Below, piece by piece: positions 25,200 to 38,159 of a stretch of DNA of 64,000 nt. Made by a program: the position numbers and the translations under genes. Below the pieces are notes generated by a model. It did not search any database. It was not told where the DNA came from and worked only from the letters and a program-made list of their open reading frames with translations. Origin of the DNA: Parus major (taxonomy: Eukaryota; Chordata; Aves; Passeriformes; Paridae). The number at the start of each line of letters is the position of its first letter. Position 1 is the stretch's first letter. The stretch spans positions 33,618,709-33,682,708 of the forward strand of contig NC_031776.1 in the NCBI RefSeq assembly GCF_001522545.3, given 5' to 3'.

Positions 25200-25930
25200 T
25201 GAAAGAGGCAGCAAATGTAGACGCTACTGGGCTTTAAAGAATTTAAAAAGCTGGAATTGAATTTGAACTTTGTAGTGCCTGCCCGATTTCAAATGAAAAG
25301 CAGGAATCAGTAAGCCGTTTTAAGTAGAACTGGTTTAATTGTGCTCAAATTCGTGGGGATTTGCTTGCTTTGAAGAGGTACATTTCTGTGCAGACCTCCA
25401 GTGTCTGATGGCCTGAAGGAAAGCTGTCTAACCGAAGAAAGAGAAGTGTAATGCTGGCGTGCATTAGTGGAGATGTTAACATATCACACTATCAGTTCAT
25501 GTTGTGATGAGAACTGTTATAAGTGCTTGGCAGAAATCACAGGTTACATCACAAAACATGCAAGACCAGAGAGGTCACGGTTTTAGTTATCAATAAAAAG
25601 TCCTCTGAATTTTACTTTTGCAGCATTCAGGCAGACCCCCACCCCCAGATGAACGCATATTTCTGGCTTTAGTTTTTGTTTGATTCTTTCTTCGTAGTAT
25701 CCTGGTTATTGCACGGCTCTATTTATAATATCTGTGCACTGGATGAGATTCCTTTGTTTCATGTATTACTGCTGGTTCCTACAAGAAGTGTCATAACTTG
25801 TTCTATTTCTCAATAAACACCCGTTCTTTTTCTGTGTGCGGCAGTGCTGGCATTCAGAAACTTCAGGTGTCTAAAATAAAGCCTTTCTCTTAAAACATTT
25901 CAGTGTTTTGCGCCAAATTCTATGATTTTA
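25200..25930. promoter_or_regulatory. Candidate conserved non-coding block (inferred)
   Basis: Non-repetitive, complex sequence with CpGs in isolated positions ('gtagacgctac', 'taagccgttt', 'aattcgtgggg', 'tgtgtgcggcag'). No open frame longer than about 60 codons. This is a weak call based on texture alone. Confidence 0.22.
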
Positions 25931-28900
25931 CACTGATCAAAAAGCCAGACAAGGTTTACTTAAGCCAATCCATCAAGGAAATTCACTGGTATAGTGAGTG
26001 AAAGACAGCCTGGTTCATCAGATTATCAATGAGATAAGTCTTATTTCCTTAAAAACTACGTGGGTTTTGTCAGTCAATGGTTTTTCTGTTTATTAGCAAG
26101 AATTTAGTTAAACTTCCACTGATATGCTCAAAGTAACTGTGCAGAAAACAGCATTTTGAGAAGACAGAGCTAAGATAAAGACATGAATGGTGATTCCTGC
26201 CTGAATGAGCCAAAATTTTATTTCCTTCTTCCATGAATTTCAAAAGTCTAATTTTATAGATGCTAAGTATTTATAAATTATATAAAAATCCTTACTTCAT
26301 CAGGTAAGGCTTTGGGGGCACTAAATAGGAATAAAGTCAATTCTGAGATTAAATATGCTCAGAAATTAAGAGTCTCTTTTTGGTACAGACCTCTTTACAG
26401 CCATAGGAGGCAGAAAACCTGTTAACTATCCAGAGGAGGCTGTAGCCTCTTTAGTCCAGTGTTGGCCCTAATGAGAGAGAGAATTCATTAAATAAAAAAA
26501 TAAGAAAAAAAAGCTAGAGCATAAGAGATGCTGTTTCTTATTAAGGTGTTTTTTTTGTTGTTTGTTTGTTTATTTTCTACTTGCAATTTCTAGAAAAAGA
26601 GTAGGCAGGATACCAGTGGCACAAATTTTCTTATTTCAAATTTTTCTTATTGGGGCTGGTGCATTGAAGTTGAGCTCAGTGAGCTTACCTAGAGGTAGTG
26701 AATAAAAGGAAGAGAGACAGAAAACCTTGTAAGCAAATAGGTTAAGTGTGCATTTCTCTGTATGGCCATCAGGACCTGGTTTTGCAAAGCCTTTCCTACA
26801 GGACTGATGTGGTGGCAAGCTCCTGCAAGGTGTGGTGGGTTTTTGAGCCCTGAGGAAGGAAACTGCTGCCTGGATGGGGAGGAATTGCAGCAAAAATATG
26901 ATTGTGCAGGCAGGACCTGAAATAAAATATATCCTTTCATAGAATTGCATCTGCTGGAAATCATGGGCACGTCCACAGCCCTTACATCCCTGTGATGGGC
27001 TGTCTGCATCTAAAAATCCACAAGTTTTCAGGACCTGCAGGGCTCATTCCACAACATTTCAGCACATTTCTTCTCTGCAACCTTTGCAGTTAGGCAGTGG
27101 AACTTGATTTTTGGCTAAACCAGGTAATGCACAGTAAATTACCTTCCTCTCTATGGGTTGATTGTTGTGCAGAGCAGCAGTGTAACCATTACCTGAGTGT
27201 TTTTGGGTTGGTCATGAAGCTAAAAGTGGGATAAAAGTGAACAGACCAATGCAGTCTTCCAGAAAAATACAAACCCAACCTAACCAGATCTGAGTTTTTA
27301 GGGAAGCAATGACAAGTCAGAGTCATGGAGTTCAATGTGGAACACTCTTGATTCCTGAGTTTTCTTCCCATTTCTTCTCAACTCTAACATTTTTCTTCCA
27401 TTGTTTCCCAAGGTTGTGGAGACTGTCCATGGAAAGATAGTTCTATTGATTTAATAATTGATTTAATAGTTCTCTGACTAAAATGTAAAATTTCCAAGGA
27501 CCCCGTGTGCTTTTGTGAATACTTAGAGTGCACTTAATCAGAAGTTAACAGAATATTATATATCCATATTTTGATGTTGAGCTTTGGTGTTGAAAATATT
27601 CCCTATACAGAAAAAAAATAAAAACATTTTTGAGAAGGTCATAAGATATTCCCACTTTCATCTCCTTTGTTTTTTCTTAATTTATTTTGAAATGCCATGT
27701 TTTATTCAAATAGAAGGAGATTCTACCATAAACTTAGATGCCATATGTACAGCTTCTAAAAGGCTCTCTGGTTCTCATTGATTTCTACAGCATTTTATTA
27801 TAATAAATGTTGTTTTTTACGTGTGAAAGTAGAATATTTCAGAGAGGTAGATGCTAATAAATTCTCCACCACCTGTTTCTGAGTTGAAAAGTTACTTCTG
27901 TTTCTGTTTTGTTCAGATTTTTGAGTCCAATATGAAAGCAGACCTTTCAGTAAGATGACTTCAGATAAAATATTTGAAAACACTACATGAATCATTGTTT
28001 TCTGTTGTGAACAGAGTGGATTTCTTTAGTTAAAATATTAAAATCTAGGCCTATCAGTGGATGGTATATAGCCTTTACTCAGATCTTTTGAGTGCACAGC
28101 TGGACTTGTCTGATAAGGGGTACTTTAGAAAGAAAGGGATTTTTAGTAAGGTAGACTAAGGTAGGTGGTGGTGTTTTAATATTTAAATGTCCCCAGTGAT
28201 GTCTGAATTTGAGACCATGTAAGGAATAAGGATCAATCTGGAGTTTAATTTTTTTTTTGTTTCTACTGTCATTAAGACAATATCTTACCATTATTTCATA
28301 CTTGAATTTTCTGAAGATTATATAATATACACAATGTTTTCATGTTATTTTCATGAAAGGGGAGGGATCATTTGAGCACCAGGATCTATGAATAAAACCA
28401 GTGGACCAACCTTTCTCTTTCTCCCTTCTGGAGAAGTCTGTTGGCTCGGATCCAGGCAGGAGGAGATCTCAGATCCCTGTGTGGAGTCACACAGCAATTT
28501 CCCTCCTCTTTTGCCTCTGTTCAGATCACTGAAAAGGTGCAGCTTAAATTATTAAAGATATTGGCAAGTGAAGGACTGATGGAGTTCTTATCCTCTAACT
28601 CTCCTGTATGGTTTTAACTTTTCCATGTATTTTTAAATTAATTGATATCTAAGATGTGTTGAATACTTTGCAGACCACATTTTCAACAATTCTACTCTTA
28701 CCTACATTAGGTTCATGCACCACTCTAAACAAATATTTGATCTCCTTCACTCTTTTTTCTCAGACTTTTTTTAAGGGATTGTTTGTTTTGGTTTTTAAGC
28801 ATAATTTGAAGAGGAGATATCTAGGCTCATAGATTTAATCTACCAATAAGGGAAGTTTGATAGCTAAACACAGATGCTTAAGCTGTACAGGCAAAATTTT

Positions 28901-29239
28901 AGCAAGTAGTTCTCAATCCTTGTATGTGGCAACTAATCTCTATAATTAATGAAAGTAAAATTATAGACAGTGAATTTGCAACTATTGATATGAGGAATAT
29001 ATCATGGCCTTTTGCTTACTGCTACTGGTCTTAAAAAGATGGTTATGTGAGCAGTAACATAGAAATATACCCCTTCACTGCTTTAAAAATAAGGAAACTG
29101 AACAATTACAGTAGATTAAAGATGGCAAATGAAGTTCTGTGTGGTTAAACCGAAGTGATGTACCCATCTGTCTCATCAGTATTTCCCTCAAACAAAAATA
29201 ACTGGTTATTCTGACCTGCTGGAGAATATGTCAACCCAT
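25931..29239. other. AT-rich non-coding DNA
   Basis: No gene is supported. Overlapping minus-strand frames of 104-106 codons at 26636-27009 have no domain. A perfect 12-bp tandem duplication (ATTGATTTAATA twice) lies at 27445-27468, flanked by AGTTCT on both sides. Confidence 0.6.
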
Positions 29240-30960
29240 TTAAAGTCCTCCAGGCCTGATTGCTTTGTGCGTCCCACCAGAAGTTGCTCTCCTCTGTAGT
29301 TGAAAACGCAGAGAATTCAATACAAGCCTGAATTCCTGTACGCTAAAAGGTAGAGCTGGAGGGCGAGAATGCTCCGTGTGAGATAGGCAGAGCGTTAGAC
29401 TCGCCACCTCCCCTGAGCCCTTGGTTCGTCTTTACCCTCCTACAACACATGAGAAACTGCACAGAATGCAGAGCAGCGAGGAATCGCCGTCCCCAAAATG
29501 TACTAGCAACGTGATAATGCTGGCAATATGAGCTATATCATCAGCTGATGTAAATCAATGTAGCTGCAAGAGAATTTATAATCCTTTATAGCAGTTGAAG
29601 ATCCAGCCAACGGTTTAGGAAAGAAAACCTCATATTTTTCTTTCATTTTTTTTGTTTTTTTAAATTTTTTTTGTAGATATCAGGGAAACTAGAGAGGTAC
29701 TCCAGGTGGGGGATGGCAATATTAATGCCTGGGAATAACAGGTAGGGAATAAAAGAGTGATACCAGGTAGACCAGCAAGGAAAATGCAGTTCCACTTGCT
29801 CAGTAATCCTTGAATCTTATGGCATTGGTTTAATGAGATCTCTTCATCTTGAAATTAAAGTACAAGGAGTTTTTTTGCAGAGAACAGTATTCAATAACAA
29901 AATATTAAATGATAAACACAGATTGCTTAAAATCAGATGGGCCATTTTAAGAAAATGCATTTTAGCTCATCATGATATGTAGCACCTTATTTAAATTAGG
30001 AGGTGTTAATTCTTAGCTTGAATAATATATTAATATAATATGTAAAGTGAATGGCATTGTTAATCACAGTCGCGCCTGGAACGACTTTGCTTCTGTGCAC
30101 TGAATGTTAATTTTGCAAAACATTAATTTCAAAGATTTTGCAGCAGTGCTTTTGTAATTAAATATTAATGTCACATGTTATTGCAGTAGCATGTTTATGA
30201 AAGCCGGCAACACTTCAAGTCAACTCATTTGTTTTTATATTTATTCTTGTACATCTGCAATCCCTTCCATTTCACAATTTCAAAGTGAAGGCCATTTTGA
30301 ATAGTCAATATGTGAACATTTTTCATTGTAAGCGTTTTTTAACATCCAACAGGGTAAATATTTAATGTTGTGTTTTTAGCTGGTATAATTTTTCAGAAAA
30401 TTGGCTATAACTTTTAACAACTCAAAGGTACCTAAACTGTCTACATTTTTGGCGAAAGTGATCTGAAAATAATATAGCAATAAACATGATGAAGCTGTGA
30501 AAAAATACTTTAAAAATTAGAAGCTTTTTTTTCTGAAAGTTTGACTTCCAGAAGTTGCGATTTCCCAGCCAAGAGTATTCTGGTGACATTTTATTACCTG
30601 CTTTGTCGTGACTTTATATCCACTTGAGTCATTTCAGCAAACATGGGGTTGACTTCGGAGTAACTTTTGCAAGTGTTGTGTTTGCAGCAGTGCTGGAGAA
30701 TTCGCATCTGCGGTAGATTGCTTGATGATTGTTGTTCGGTATTTAAAAATAAACATTTTCTGTTTGTGCCCTAAGCCATTTCACGAGCGCCGGGAGGATT
30801 CAGACTCAAACCATTTTCTATTAGGGCCAAATTGTAAGGGCAACTAAGTTTGTCAGTGGCTTTTATTGACGTGTATACAATATATATGTGCCTGTATTGG
30901 TTTGCCCAGCTCTGTTTTGACCAATTTACTGTATCTCACGATCTTGCCTGTGGCTCTTCA
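29240..30960. promoter_or_regulatory. Candidate cluster of conserved non-coding elements
   Basis: A 1.7-kb stretch free of recognised repeats apart from one T-rich patch at 29640-29675, with CpG-containing islets in AT-rich surroundings: 29290-29500 (several, including 'gaatcgccgtcc'), 30070-30085 ('gtcgcgcctggaacg') and 30780-30800 ('cacgagcgccggg'). There are no long open frames, so it is not coding. The combination is typical of enhancer-dense deserts around developmental genes, but it is inferred, not shown. Confidence 0.35.
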
Positions 30961-31499
30961 AACCTGTGAATTACATTAGTCTAAAAACAAAAGTCATTTC
31001 CATTTCAGTATGTTGGCAAGAAGAAATTTGTTCAAGGTATCGTATTTTAAACCACTCTTAATCCCTTCATCCTGCCTTAGTATAGATACAGCAAAACAAT
31101 TTGACAGAGCAAATTGTGAATTATAAAATATGTTATTTATTCTATCACAAAATATATGAACAATCAAGATGCATTGTTTAGTTACAGGCACATTTAATAG
31201 TTAAAAATTATATCTGCACCTGATGTTGCATATTAACAGCTAATACCATTTGACAGTGATGAAATTAAAGGATGAAGAAGAGATACAAACTACATTTTAC
31301 AAGCATGATGGGTCTCCAACAATGCCATTTAAATATTATTTGTCACTATTTAAAATGAACCTTTCCCCTTTAAGCTATGCCATTATGCTCATTTGTCCTG
31401 TCACCACTGACAGGCTCTATGAGTCACACACAAAAATGGTCATTAGGTACTGCATCTTCATCTTATTTAAAAAAAATAGAAAGCATTCTGATGCCTCTA
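30961..31499. other. AT-rich non-coding DNA
   Basis: About 540 bp lying between two candidate conserved blocks. No gene or recognised repeat. Confidence 0.6.
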
Positions 31500-31856
31500 A
31501 AAGCCTGTAATTATTTTCATCCGAGGAGATAGTGTTGCTTGGAAGGTAATTTAATAACCTTTTGCATGTACCTGGGGAATGCCTCTCTGGGGAACCAAGG
31601 TGCCGACATGCCATTCAGTCGTCAAAACATGACCTTTAATGGTTGCTTGGAGAGAAGTTAGCCTGGAACGTTGTACACAGCGCGATGCTAATTCTGCTCT
31701 CTAATGTATGCAAAATTTAGTTCTTGAGCAATGATCTTTGTAAGATGAATTAATATAGGTACTGCTCCAGGAAACAAAAGAAATTGCAGTTGTGAGAGCT
31801 TTCCCCCACCACGATCTTTTGCTATATTGTTTTGAAGGAGCACCCGAGCTGTCTGA
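31500..31856. promoter_or_regulatory. Candidate conserved non-coding block (inferred)
   Basis: Complex sequence with isolated CpGs ('atccgagg', 'gtgccgacatgcc', 'cagtcgtc', 'cagcgcgatgc'), ending at a pair of long T-tracts (31857-31885). It lies next to other candidate blocks at 29.2-31.0 and 32.3-32.6 kb. Confidence 0.3.
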
Positions 31857-31885
31857 TTTTTTTTTTTGATTTTTTTTTTTTTTTT
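31857..31885. repeat. Two adjacent T-tracts
   Basis: Runs of 11 and 16 thymines separated by 'ga'. A simple low-complexity feature, directly followed by 'ccctag'. Confidence 0.9.
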
Positions 31886-32269
31886 CCCTAGGAAACGCTA
31901 GCAACAACAAAACTGTACCTGGCAACGTTTCCCAGAATTTGTGGGTTTAATTCTTGCTTTGGTGAGGAATGCCCAGTATCTCTCACAGGAAAACTGGGAC
32001 AGTGTCTGTGTGATGGCTGTACAGGCTCTGATGGCTGAGCGATAAAAGAGAGTAAATATAAACTATAAGAAAGTAAAATGACAGCTTGTAGGAAAATGAA
32101 TACACATCGAGAGTGGCTTTGAAAAATTACTAATACAGTTACGGGGTTAAAGCAGGAAGCACTGGGTTTTCTGTGGCAATAACATATGCCAGGCACCTAC
32201 AGGATACAGCAAATGAGGCACAGACTATGTCCTGTGACATCAAGGTCCAGAAACTCTTTATTTTGGTGC

Positions 32270-32620
32270 ACTGATATTAGATCCCACCCTAGTTAGAAAT
32301 GCTGGGATTTCAGCTCGTACCCCTGACATGCCATCCGTCAATTTATTAGCACGCTGGTGCAGTAAGCCACTGAACAGGCTATATCAATTCGGTTAGGGCC
32401 TTTTTTCTTCCCCCCTCTCCCCTTTAAAATGTCTGTAATCCTCAGCTCTGCTCTCTCAACCGGTCAACATTAAAGATTTATGTTGCACTTTTTTTTTTTT
32501 TTCACTGCCACACCTGAATATGGATTACTTAAATGGGCTGTAAATAATTCATATCTGGGAATAAGTTTCCATTACTGACCAATGTTGTAATTTAATATAC
32601 TCTATTATGGGTTATACAAT
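32270..32620. promoter_or_regulatory. Candidate conserved non-coding block (inferred)
   Basis: Contains CpG-retaining words ('catccgtcaattt', 'gcacgctggtgc', 'attcggttagg', 'caaccggtcaac') and a T-tract near 32490. No frame of note. A weak, texture-based call. Confidence 0.27.
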
Positions 32621-35600
32621 TTTAGATTGTTTTCTGTGTGCATTCAGCAGTCGGGCAGACAACAGTTTAAGTAAAAAGGGCAAGATGTTTGTTCAGCTTA
32701 TTTTCATGTTCAGGGCTGTACTGGAGGGAGGGAAATGCTGTTTTTAACAGCATTCTTTTGTAGCTGTTCATGAAAATAAAAAATCTTAACCTGAATCAGC
32801 ATAAAGAAAACTGAATGAGTAAAAGGAAGAAGGGGGGGGGTGGCGTATTAATCTAGATTTATATTCACCAAGCAGATGTCAGGTTTTAATGTAAAATACA
32901 AACATATTTTTCAGTAACACAAAATGTATCCCCCTCTCAATATGTGTGGGATTTTTTTTTTTCCCTTTCCCTTAACCAGTACTATTGCCTGTCACATGTA
33001 GTACTTGATAATTCTGTCAAAAGTACCTATAATAGGAGAGAACATATTTAGCAAGAACTTTTTGAATAAGGTTACAAGCTACAAATAGAAATGCTCCAAA
33101 ATGTTAAAGAGCATCATATTTTTAAAAACTGTCCATGTTCAAGTGTTTACACTTAAAAGAGATTTAAACAATTTAAGATTAAGTTGACTATGGTAAAAAA
33201 AAAAATTAATAATAGATTAATACATGAAAATCTATGAAGTCACATAAGATAATGATTTAAAAAGGAATAATTTAAAAAGATGAATTAAAAAGTAGAATCA
33301 GAAAAGAAGGCCAACATAAACTAGGGAAAAACATGCTGTGAATAAAGTCTGTTAGATCTTGAAATAGGAGAACTGCTAAATAATGCATAGTTTTATTTTT
33401 CTATAATTTGCATAAACCTTAAGAGAGTATTTATTTGTGTAAAACTTGATGTATCGAGGAAGGAGAATTAAAAAAAAAATGGCATTCATTTTGTTTTCAT
33501 TTTGGTATTTAGGAAAAATATTCTGTTACATATGGACTACTTAGACCTAATCATCTGACTGAATGTGATGTGTTTCTTGAGCCAGGTTGGAAAGGGCTGG
33601 CTTGAGAACAGTGCCCTGGTCTTGCTGCAGGCTATGCAGGTTGGCCCAAACTCTGCTGGGGAGCAGATGGTGAGCCAATGCTTGTAGTCACACTTACCTT
33701 CCTTGCTAAATCCATAATCCCTCACTGGACACGCAGCCAAGGCAGGCTTTGGAGGCAGAAAGGAGGTTACAATCTGGACTTGGGTATTGACTGCCAGAAC
33801 TGAGAAAACAGCTCAGAAATTTCAAATGCTTAACAAGTTATCTGTCTTGTCCCTAAGCCAGTGCAGCATTTTTAAAAGTAATTAAGACATGATTGAAAAT
33901 GTGTGTGCCATCTAAATACAAAAATCTTCAAAAATAATCAAAACCAATAATTAAAAGCTACATTTAATATACTAGTTAGTAAAAAGAGACTTATTTAAGC
34001 TGAACTCGCTTTTCATTTTGTTGCACGATGCTGGTGGATTTTTTTAAAGGATGCTTATATTCAGGGTTGGGAGAGAAAAATATTTTCTCTGAGCAAGGCA
34101 TGGAACAAAACTGGAGTTTTTAAAATATGCCACTCCATGGAATTTTAGCTAACAGTGTGACGATGATTAATGTAATTAATTATTTAATTAACTTCATACT
34201 GAGGGAATATTAGCCATATTATTATATATTACAAGATACCTAATATGTAATGATAAGCACGGTGCTCCTGCACAGAAAAAATAACAGTTGCTTGTAATAA
34301 TCACAGCATGGCTTGCCTTTCTAAATATTTAATCTATTCTAAATCAAGACAGTGATCCTCAAAAATCTATAATTTCAAAAAATATTTAGTAAACAGCCAA
34401 ATTGTGGTCAACTGCAGTAAAGGGTGTGCCATCTGTTTAATGTAAATATCTGGGAAAAGGGAATGTCATACACAAAAGATTACAGAAATACAGTGAATAT
34501 ACACAAACCTTACTCTGCGTGTGTGTATGTGTGTTTGTTTGTGCATGTGGTGTAAAACATTTAATTTATTTTTACCCAAAACATAAATGTGGAGTTACAT
34601 TTATGTAGAGTTCAGTCCTACAAGGTGAACCTTTGCACCAAGATGCATCAGAGTATTTAACCATGGACTTAATTTAAAGCACATGCATCATTGTATTAAA
34701 TTTTGAGAGATTAAGCTCTCGCTAAGCATTTTATTAATAAAATAAAATATATCTCATAAATCAATAATGGGTTCTATGAAACTTATCTATCATACCATTT
34801 AAAGATGTAAAGTAATTTTAAAAAGGAATAGTTAATCACATAATCCATTTTAGTCGGAACACAGCTAAATTTATATTTTGATCAAGCAGAAAGACATGCT
34901 CAATTTATAAACACCGTACCCTTAACTCTGACCATCACCCTCTTGGGATTCTCAATATATTTGTTTCTTTGTCCAAAAAAGCCTGTATTATTCTAAAGGA
35001 CGCTGCTGTTTGGAAGCATCAGTTAATGGATTAACCAAGTGACACTTAAAATCACTTACATTTGGAAACATTATTTATTTGTAAAGAATAAGGGAGAAAT
35101 GTATAGCATTGCTCATTTGCAGTACATTAGAAGTGTATATGTCCATTCCCTTCTGTCAGAGACCAATCACTGTGTGCCAGTAATGGGTGCATACATAATG
35201 TTAACTTAATTGAAATTCCTTCTGAAAGATTTGTGCATATGAAATTGCACTGATACAGAATAAGGTTTATTTTTACACTGGAATTGAAACTACTCTGTTG
35301 AATAGGACAACGTGTATGTTTTATATTGAGTAAGAGTAAAGGGCCAGATTCTCAGCTGCTGTAAATTGGTATAATATATGTTTTGGGTGAGATTTATGAA
35401 TGTCCTTAATATTAATTTGCTTGCCTTTAAGCACTTAGGTTTGTTAGTGATGCGATAAACAATGGCATTATTTCCACTTAGCTCCTTAGCTGATTTATGA
35501 AATGAAGTACTTTGGGCTTTGGAATTTTGCAAGTTGTCCTTTTTCCAGGGCCACTGGCTCCCTGCACTGGAGAGGGGCTGTGGAGCTGGGGGGGCACAGC

Positions 35601-38159
35601 CAAGCCTTGGGAGGCTGTGTCCCTCTGAAGATTTATATTTTTTTTTCTTTTAACACACCCAAAATGAATGAAATCAGGTGATTAAACATGACGAACAAAA
35701 AGGAAATTTTATTCCTTCCTCGCCTTATGGGTGTGAATAATTAAATTTAAATTAATAGGATTATTTCCAAGAGTAAGAGGGGAGTGATTTGGACTTTAGG
35801 TTCACTCAGGTTGCTTGTGATAAATTCGCTTGTCGTTGGGACTTTTCTGATATTTTTTCAGGGCTAATTTCACCAGCACCTAGTTTGATTTCAAAGGCAG
35901 TAGATTAGTTCAATTAAACAGCTCATATAATTAATTTATCCCTGCCCACGTGCATTCAGGTAGCTGTGCTTCACCCCTGGGGAACTGCTCATAAACGTGG
36001 GCCCCAAGTTTGGCCCTGTGTTTTGATGTGGTTGCAAGCAGGCTTTTAGGTTTATTGTAATAAAGATTTTCTCTTTACACACGGCAGAGCCCTGTCTGTC
36101 CAGAGCATTGTCAAACTATAGGCAATCACCTATTCTACAGTGATTTAATTTCCTTCAGTGTGTCTTTTTCATCCCCTGGGAAATGTGCAGTACGTCTATT
36201 TCTGCTGTGCTGCCCCCAGCTTGCTTTCTGAACAGTGAGGCAAAGAATTCATTTTTATATATTTTTTTATCAGTTCCTACCTCTGCTGTCAATAAATTAC
36301 CCGTGCCATCTCTTAGAGGACCTTCTGTCTTCCTCGCTGACCTCTTGGACTATATGTTCTTGAAAAATGTCTTTTTATTTATCTTTATCATCTTGTGCAA
36401 TCTTCCTTTCATTCTCCACCTTTGCTTTTCTTATCATTTTTGTACACTCTCAACTTCATCCTGTAATCTTTCCATTCCCTTCTGTATCTGATATTGCACA
36501 GCTCGCACTCCTCCCTTGATCATTCTGAGCATCCCTGTTCAGGCTAATTGGCCTTTTTAGCTGCTGTTATATTTGCTGCTGGATGGATGGACAGCACACA
36601 TGCTCCTGTTGAGATGTTGATTTATGTTTGGATGGTTTTGAGTTTGCCATCCCCTTCCTTTCCTCTCCCTTGGCTCAGCCTTTTACTTTCAATATTTCCA
36701 GTGGAAGGAGAGGATTTATATTATGTCACTAATTCTGCTAATTCTGGGCACATAGGGGTTCTATACCCAGTGCTTTCAGATTGTATATATTTTTAATATG
36801 TCCTATTTTATTACTCAGAAATGAAATTCAAAAGCAAATTCTTCCTTCGCTTGTAAGATGGTAAAAGGAAAATTGTGCTAGTTGTTCTCTTTGATGCAGA
36901 AATCTGTAAGGATTTTATTTCTGTTTCGAAGCCCTTTTTTTCAGATATTTCCCTGTCCCTTGGTGATGCTCAATGCTGGGGATGTTCAGTATCCCCAACA
37001 TCTGTACCAATGGTGCTGCTTCTTTCTGAGCTGTCCTTCACAGCACAGCCTTGGTATGAGAGACTTTCTGCAGGACAGGGCTCCTTAGAAGATTGCAGGT
37101 TTGGAAAAAAAAAACCCAAAAAATATATATAATAACATGATTAAAATAAGAAAAGTAAACTTTGAGATGAAAAATGAGCTCATGTCAATATGGCAGTACC
37201 TATACTTTTCTATAGGTTCTATAGAAATTATAGGTACTATAATTTTCTTTTTAAAAATCCAAATCATTAGAAACCAGCTGTGGTCCTTCTGTGAATGGGA
37301 CTTTGGAGTCCCAGATTCTTGTGGTGTTGCTGTGATGTTTTTCAGCCTCCATTGCTGCTGTATCCTGTGTGATGCTTCCATAAAGGATTTGGAGTAGGGT
37401 GTTCCTCTGGTGAATGCCTGAGCTCTTACTCCTCTCCTTTTTTTGGTCTCTGTGCAGAGGAAAAATTATTTATTATTTGTTATTTCAAGAGTTTCCAGAA
37501 GAAAAAAAAAAACCAAAAACCAAAGAGGGAAGGCTAATAGATCTTTTGTATTCTCCACCTTGTTGTCATCATGGTCTTGGTGCTGTTTACTTTCCTGTTA
37601 CTCTTCGGTGTTCAGGAAAACAGGAATTACTACAAACATTTTCAGGCAATATTTTACTCTATCTTCTAAATATAATTTGACTGTCCATTTCTTTTCAATT
37701 CCAACCTTCCATGTGTTCAGCAATAGTCATTAAAAGGCTTGTGATCTCACAGTGTTCCTGCTAACCAGGGATTAGTAGAAAGTATCTACCTGACTCTCAA
37801 ATTCTTTAATTTCTTCTCTCCATGGATGAAAATAATTTCTCTGTGATACTTTCAGAATCCCTTGCTGCATAAATTAAAAAAGTTGAAAGGTTAAAATTGA
37901 CTTGGTGCCAAGTTATTGCATTAGACAGCAGATTCCATTTACTTATTTATCTGTTATTTTTATGTTTTTAAGCATTTTGGCATGATTTCCATATTGTGAT
38001 TCTTGCGTGCTGCACATTCAGACTGTCAGCCTTTGATTCCCCCCAAGGAGATGTAAGAAGAGGTCTCATTTCAGACTTGGAAGTTTTTATCTTATTGTTT
38101 TTTTTTTTGCAAAAGACTAAGGGAAAGTTTAGTAAGGATTTTTAAGATTGATTGACAAA
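32621..38159. other. AT-rich non-coding DNA, no gene seen
   Basis: About 5.5 kb. It includes a 9-base G run at 32832-32840, a dense TAAT-motif patch at 34164-34192, a short TG/TTTG-rich patch at 34518-34550, and a 44-bp imperfect hairpin at 37195-37238. Frames of 98-102 codons at 36183-37397 occur on opposite strands over the same DNA and show only hydrophobic low-complexity content. The run 35550-35630 is briefly GC-rich. Confidence 0.6.
37195..37238. repeat. 44-bp imperfect inverted repeat
   Basis: The left arm at 37195-37215 begins AGTACCTATA and ends TTTCTATAG. The right arm at 37219-37238 begins CTATAGAAA and ends TATAGGTACT. The two halves pair over about 20 bases with one base of disagreement and a 3-base loop. 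It is too short for a standard microRNA precursor and has no TIR-plus-TSD context that I can see, so no mobile element is assigned. Confidence 0.85.

Noticed and set aside
26930..26960. 'tcatagaattgcatctg' as another CR1 tail
   Set aside because: Only the first few bases match the CR1 end; none of the downstream diagnostic phrases follow.
33580..33660. 'gccaggttggaaagggctgg' as a CR1 fragment
   Set aside because: Similar words, but order and context do not match the CR1 3' region.
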